Assembly (NCBI GenBank): GCA_039986595.1
Contig: JBDWQJ010000010.1
Coordinates: 117,315 to 181,314 of the forward strand
DNA length: 64,000 bases
Source: Lentilitoribacter sp039986595
GTDB taxonomy: Bacteria; Pseudomonadota; Alphaproteobacteria; Rhizobiales; Rhizobiaceae
Direction of reading: 5' to 3'
Part shown: positions 60,693 to 64,000 of the stretch, one piece after another
Position numbering within the stretch: the stretch's first letter is position 1
Layout of the letters: each line of letters begins with the position of its first letter
Translations under genes and position numbers: made by a program
Notes under the pieces: model-generated
The model's input: the letters and a program-made list of their open reading frames with translations, nothing else
Told to the model about the DNA's origin: nothing
The model's database searches: none

Positions 60693-61676
60693 ATGAAAAA
60701 ACTGAAGGAAATTTACTCAGCGCATACAAACAAGGTGTCAGATAAATGGAGCCTGTATCTGGAGGTTTATGATAGGATTTTTGATTCATATCGAAATTCA
60801 CCAATTAACTTGCTGGAAATAGGCATTCAAAATGGTGGCTCTCTTGAGATATGGGATAAATATTTTCCAAACGCGATTGAAATAATTGGTTGCGATATCA
60901 ACGAGAAATGCGCGGATCTTACCTTTGAATCCAAAAAAATATCCGTAATTGTTGGTGATGCATGTAGCAAAGATATATCAAGACAGATAACAATCATATC
61001 TCCAAGTTTTGATATTATCATCGATGATGGTAGTCATTCATCCAGTGATATTATAAAATCTTTTTTGCATTATTTTTCGCAGATTAACGACGGTGGAATT
61101 TTTGTAGCCGAAGACCTGCATTGCAGTTACTGGCAAGAATATGAGGGTGGATTGTTTAACTCTAAATCTTCAATTTCATTTTTTAAATCTTTGGCTGATG
61201 TCATCAATTATGAACACTGGGGACTTGATCTAGATCCTGCTTATATAATTTCTCATATACTAGATGAATATGGTTGCGCAATTCCCACGGACATTCTTTC
61301 CGAAATTCACTCTATTGAATTCATAAACTCGATTTGCGTAGTCAGAAAACGTAATTCATCAAATAACAAACTAGAAAAAAGAATTGTAGTTGGGGAAATT
61401 GCTGCCGTTGAACCAGCAGTAATGCAACTCAACGGAATGAGCATGTTTTGTTTAGACCAATCGACCAGTAAGTGGAATATACCATTCTCAGCACAAGTTG
61501 AAGATCTAAATGATCGAATTAATGAATTAAACGAGACTTTGCGCAAACGCATTATTGACATAGAAAACTTGCACAGCGAATTAGAGAATGTTTTAGGTTC
61601 TCGAAGCTGGAGAATCATGTGGCCGCTCAGAAAATTTTCAATGGTATTACGTAAACTTTTTTCAAAAATATATTGA
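60693..61676 (+). CDS. Class I SAM-dependent methyltransferase with glycosyltransferase-type tail
   Basis: A 327-residue protein. INLLEIGIQNGGSLEIWDKY is motif I of a CmcI-like methyltransferase, GCDIN follows with the acidic ribose-binding residue, and IIIDDGSHSSSD is the catalytic/motif IV part. From about residue 265 there is a coiled coil (LNDRINELNETLRKRIIDIE) then GSRSWRIMWPLRKF, a tail found on many polysaccharide glycosyltransferases. It may methylate a sugar on an O-antigen, perhaps as a chain-end cap. The separate transcription and flanking IS elements suggest recent acquisition. Confidence 0.82.
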   Translation: MKKLKEIYSAHTNKVSDKWSLYLEVYDRIFDSYRNSPINLLEIGIQNGGSLEIWDKYFPNAIEIIGCDINEKCADLTFESKKISVIVGDACSKDISRQITIISPSFDIIIDDGSHSSSDIIKSFLHYFSQINDGGIFVAEDLHCSYWQEYEGGLFNSKSSISFFKSLADVINYEHWGLDLDPAYIISHILDEYGCAIPTDILSEIHSIEFINSICVVRKRNSSNNKLEKRIVVGEIAAVEPAVMQLNGMSMFCLDQSTSKWNIPFSAQVEDLNDRINELNETLRKRIIDIENLHSELENVLGSRSWRIMWPLRKFSMVLRKLFSKIY

Positions 61677-62080
61677 AATGCAGATTAAATTGGAGATGCG
61701 AGTTTGAATCCATTTTAACAATGCAAAACATATCCCGGGATCAAATGTAGTTTGTTTGCAGGAGAGTCCGTTCATTAAAGCAAAATGTGTTGTCTCGGAG
61801 TTAATCTCATTGGAGAATAACCTGGCAACTCAGCACAATACTATGTGTATTATAGTAGTTGGGTTTTAAAGTTTGCATCAAATAGCGCATCGCCGTGTAG
61901 CTGAAGATAAAGCGCCTATGGCAGCGAATAATCATCTTGAATATATTCTGCCACCGCTTAGTTGATTAGTTATGGTTATTTTTGACAAATTAGTTGGGGA
62001 TACTAGCCCAAGTTGGAGTTTACTTAAATTGTCTGCCGGTTATACCGAAAAAGATAATTGAATTGATAGAATGGAACGAC
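61677..62080. other. Intergenic region, no gene recognised
   Basis: A 404-base region. A frame is open upstream of the nucleotidyltransferase start (from 61994), but it is not family-like. I see nothing else that can be named; it may contain decayed coding DNA. Confidence 0.35.
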
Positions 62081-62806
62081 ATGATTACATATATCCTACC
62101 GTGCGCTGGTTTAGGTACTCGCCTGGGTCTTCCCTATCCAAAAGAAATTCACCGAATTCAACCTGGTGTCAGTTTGATTGACTTTAGTTTAGCTCACATA
62201 ACTGAAGATATCCCCTCGACTGAAAAAGTGGTTATTGTTCTCACTCCAGGTAAAGAAAAAGTTGCAACTTACGCAGAGAGCAAGCTGTCCAATATGACAA
62301 AAGTTGAACGTGTCTATTTTAACGATAGATACTCGGAATGGCCTGGAAGTATTCATTCGGCTGAAACCCACTTTGGGGAATATAATGTTGCATTGCTTCC
62401 AGACTCAATTTTAACAACAAAACCTCACGAAACGCTGGCAACTCAGTATTCTGCCGCATTTGACGAGGGCGCGGATCTCGTATTTGCTTGTGTTAATGAA
62501 GCTAGTAGACAAAGACTGTCCAGTCTTGGGGCTCTCTATGTCAAAGACTCGCGTGTAGTGCATTTTTGCGACAAGCCGTTGGAAAGCGAGCCAACGCAAT
62601 TCAATGCATTTTGGGCATCTTTTGGTTTTCGCAGGGAAGTTGGGCCAAAAGTATTGGATTTTATGATGAAGTCAGTAGCGCGAGAAAAAGTTAATCTTGA
62701 TACACTCGGTTTAAATGTGAGTGCATTTGCCGTTGATAATTATGTTGATCTCGGCACGTGGCCTTCCATCGCAAGTCATCTTGATGCACGTAATTTAGTG
62801 GAGTGA
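62081..62806 (+). CDS. Sugar-phosphate nucleotidyltransferase-like protein
   Basis: A 241-residue protein with the nucleotidyltransferase signature ILPCAGLGTRLGLPYPKEIH at its N-terminus and ALLPDSILTTKP, the usual metal-binding Asp region, near residue 105. FCDKPLESEPTQFNAFWASF and NYVDLGTWPSI match the later family parts. It would make a nucleotide-activated sugar or similar. The ATG at 62081 gives the correct start; the in-frame ATG at 61994 adds an unlikely extension. The DUF4422 gene follows 6 bases later. Confidence 0.82.
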   Translation: MITYILPCAGLGTRLGLPYPKEIHRIQPGVSLIDFSLAHITEDIPSTEKVVIVLTPGKEKVATYAESKLSNMTKVERVYFNDRYSEWPGSIHSAETHFGEYNVALLPDSILTTKPHETLATQYSAAFDEGADLVFACVNEASRQRLSSLGALYVKDSRVVHFCDKPLESEPTQFNAFWASFGFRREVGPKVLDFMMKSVAREKVNLDTLGLNVSAFAVDNYVDLGTWPSIASHLDARNLVE

Positions 62807-62812
62807 CTATTA

Positions 62813-63610
62813 GTGACTACTTATATCGCGGACCACGCTGGCGCAATTAATATTCAATCTCGAAATCTACGACCGATCCATATTGGTGCGGGCATGTGCG
62901 AGCTGGAGGCACGCGGACTCGAACCGGATACAAAAGCAGCAAACAGTCTATCCACAAGTCATGTATACGCAGATTTGCGTCTTTATCACCATATCCGAAA
63001 TGAGTATGCTGGCCGAGCTAGCCACGTGGCAATTATGCAATATAGACGTATGTTTTTTCTGGGTAAACCATATTTTTGGCAAAAATCGTTAAAGGCTATG
63101 AATTATGCGTCATTGTCTCAATCGGGTGGTGAGGTACCAATCGATGTTAAATCAAGGGATGAATATCTGGCACACCTTGCTCGGTTATCGGATCGCGTTC
63201 TTAGAAATGAGATTGGAAGCGCAGATTTCCTCGCAAATGAAATGAGTTTTGAAACTTTAAATTTGAGTGTAGAGCAACAATATATTGACGCAATAAAACT
63301 TCTTTATCCTGACCAACCGGAATACGTTGACGCGTGGTATGATTTACGTTCTATTTTGGAGCGTATGACATCTCGAACTGTTGTGGCGAATTGTCTAGAC
63401 GGCCATTGGGGTTATTTCAATAATTGCTTTGTATCGTCCTGGGAGAATTTTGTACGTTACTATGATTTTTTATTTGAAGCTCTGGATGGTTTAGCAGAAT
63501 ATAACGAGGTATATCGGCTATTTGGATATTTAGCAGAACGGATCTTTGGAGTTTATGTTACGTACTCGCGCTTACGCGTGTCAAGCCGCGCAATATTGAG
63601 ATTTGCGTAG
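62813..63610 (+). CDS. DUF4422 family protein, glycosyltransferase-like
   Basis: A 265-residue protein. YADLRLYHHIRNEYAGRASH and AIMQYRRMFFLGK are the DUF4422 core, in which QYRRYF is typical, and HWGYFNNCFVSSWENFVRYY near residue 200 is the usual C-terminal motif. DUF4422 proteins occur in capsule and O-antigen clusters and are probably glycosyltransferases. The start is a GTG. It is likely co-transcribed with the nucleotidyltransferase. Confidence 0.78.
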   Translation: MTTYIADHAGAINIQSRNLRPIHIGAGMCELEARGLEPDTKAANSLSTSHVYADLRLYHHIRNEYAGRASHVAIMQYRRMFFLGKPYFWQKSLKAMNYASLSQSGGEVPIDVKSRDEYLAHLARLSDRVLRNEIGSADFLANEMSFETLNLSVEQQYIDAIKLLYPDQPEYVDAWYDLRSILERMTSRTVVANCLDGHWGYFNNCFVSSWENFVRYYDFLFEALDGLAEYNEVYRLFGYLAERIFGVYVTYSRLRVSSRAILRFA

Positions 63611-63860
63611 TTAATGACTTGTTTTAGGGGAAGATGAAGCTTTGTAGTTTAAACGTTTGTCCGATTACGATTTTGCGGAAAACCTTTGCGCTGGGCACTC
63701 CAACCAACTGCAAGGTGGTTCTCATTGTCGGGATCCAATGGCAAAAATAGATATTTCTGAGACTATTGCCCGACTTAATTGGAATCCGTTTATCGCCTGC
63801 TACAAAGCACACATTAAGAAGAACTGTAATCAGGTTTCTTCTAATTAGTGCAAGTCTATC
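63611..63860. other. Region between DUF4422 gene and right-edge IS element
   Basis: About 250 bases with short frames on both strands that have no recognisable product. I make no call here. Confidence 0.3.
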
Positions 63861-64000
63861 TGAGATGCCCCTAGTTTGTTAGACACCTTTTATTTCATTT
63901 TGTTCTGTCTGTTTTCAAAGTCAATGGGTGACAGTAATCCATTGTTCGTATGTTTGCGTTTTGGGTTATAAAACATTTTGATATACTCGAAGATATCTTG
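63861..64000 (-). mobile_element. 3' end of an IS3-family element running off the right edge
   Basis: The sequence between 63861 and 63889 (TGAGATGCCCCTAGTTTGTT then AGACACC) has the look of an IS3 terminal inverted repeat beside the end of a transposase gene. The element continues beyond the window. It is a different type from the element at 58977, as the transposase ends differ. Confidence 0.65.
63890..64000 (-). CDS. IS3-family transposase OrfB, C-terminal end (partial)
   Basis: The last 36 codons of a minus-strand transposase: QDIFEYIKMFYNPKRKHTNN, then GLLSPIDFENRQNKMK and a TAA. FEYIEMFYNPKRxHxxxGxLSP is the conserved C-terminus of IS3-family OrfB. The upstream part is beyond position 64000. 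Whether the whole gene is intact cannot be told. Confidence 0.85.
   Translation of the reverse strand, partial: QDIFEYIKMFYNPKRKHTNNGLLSPIDFENRQNKMK

Noticed and set aside
61994..62080. Upstream in-frame extension of the nucleotidyltransferase
   Set aside because: The family signature begins directly at the ATG at 62081, which has its own GGA ribosome site.
63657..63848. 63-codon plus-strand frame near the right edge
   Set aside because: It needs a TTG start, overlaps another frame on the opposite strand and has no recognisable product.
1..64000. CRISPR arrays, prophage genes, rRNA genes
   Set aside because: No regularly spaced short repeats, phage structural genes or rRNA sequence were seen anywhere in the window.

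Overview
The window looks like chromosomal DNA from an AT-rich alphaproteobacterium, probably of the Hyphomicrobiales (Rhizobiales). Pointers are an IalB-type secreted protein, HspQ, an alphaproteobacterial-style RecG / SdhE / Mfd neighbourhood, a cytoplasmic PAS chemoreceptor, TRAP and polar amino acid transporters, and class 3 lipase N-terminal fragments of a kind I associate with this order. I cannot name the species from sequence alone. All family assignments were made by eye from motifs and length.

Layout. 0-5.2 kb: a TRAP transporter (dctP-dctQ-dctM) with a short-chain dehydrogenase, divergent from a GntR/FCD regulator and a peroxiredoxin-like gene; a palindrome between them is a likely operator. 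5.4-9 kb: a MATE exporter, a proline-rich acidic protein, a small membrane protein and a secreted SGNH hydrolase. 9.2-11.7 kb: a three-copy tandem array in which an exported protein alternates with the eroded N-terminus of a class 3 lipase-like protein. 11.8-30 kb: housekeeping genes: tRNA-Lys, ccdA, a DMT transporter, glmU, glmS, a DUF502 protein, recG, sdhE, mfd, a DsbA/FrnE-like protein, a YejA-like binding protein, ialB, hspQ, an AEC transporter and a UbiH-like hydroxylase. 30.3-37.3 kb: a polar amino acid ABC transporter, a Rieske protein with a fatty acid desaturase, and a soluble two-PAS chemoreceptor.

37.3-63.6 kb is a surface polysaccharide region. Phosphomannomutase, a mannose-1-phosphate guanylyltransferase fused to an AGE-type isomerase, Gmd and an Rmd-like reductase should supply a GDP-6-deoxyhexose such as GDP-D-rhamnose. 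RfbB/D/A/C should supply dTDP-L-rhamnose. A GT2 glycosyltransferase, an RgpF-like protein and a Wzm/Wzt exporter suggest an ABC-exported rhamnan-type O-polysaccharide. A second, tightly coupled operon (51.0-58.8 kb) encodes a HAD-UbiA fusion, DprE1-like and DprE2-like enzymes, an epimerase, an FAD oxidoreductase, GtrA and a large membrane protein. It looks like a polyprenyl-phosphoryl-arabinose pathway with its own candidate transferase, similar in logic to the mycobacterial arabinan donor pathway.

The last 5 kb is accessory DNA: an inactivated IS3-family element inserted next to a remnant of another IS3 element, then a methyltransferase, a nucleotidyltransferase, a DUF4422 protein, and the end of a further IS3 transposase running off the right edge. 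The two most interesting loci are the exported-protein/lipase-remnant array, which resembles an eroded effector-immunity locus, and the DprE-like operon.
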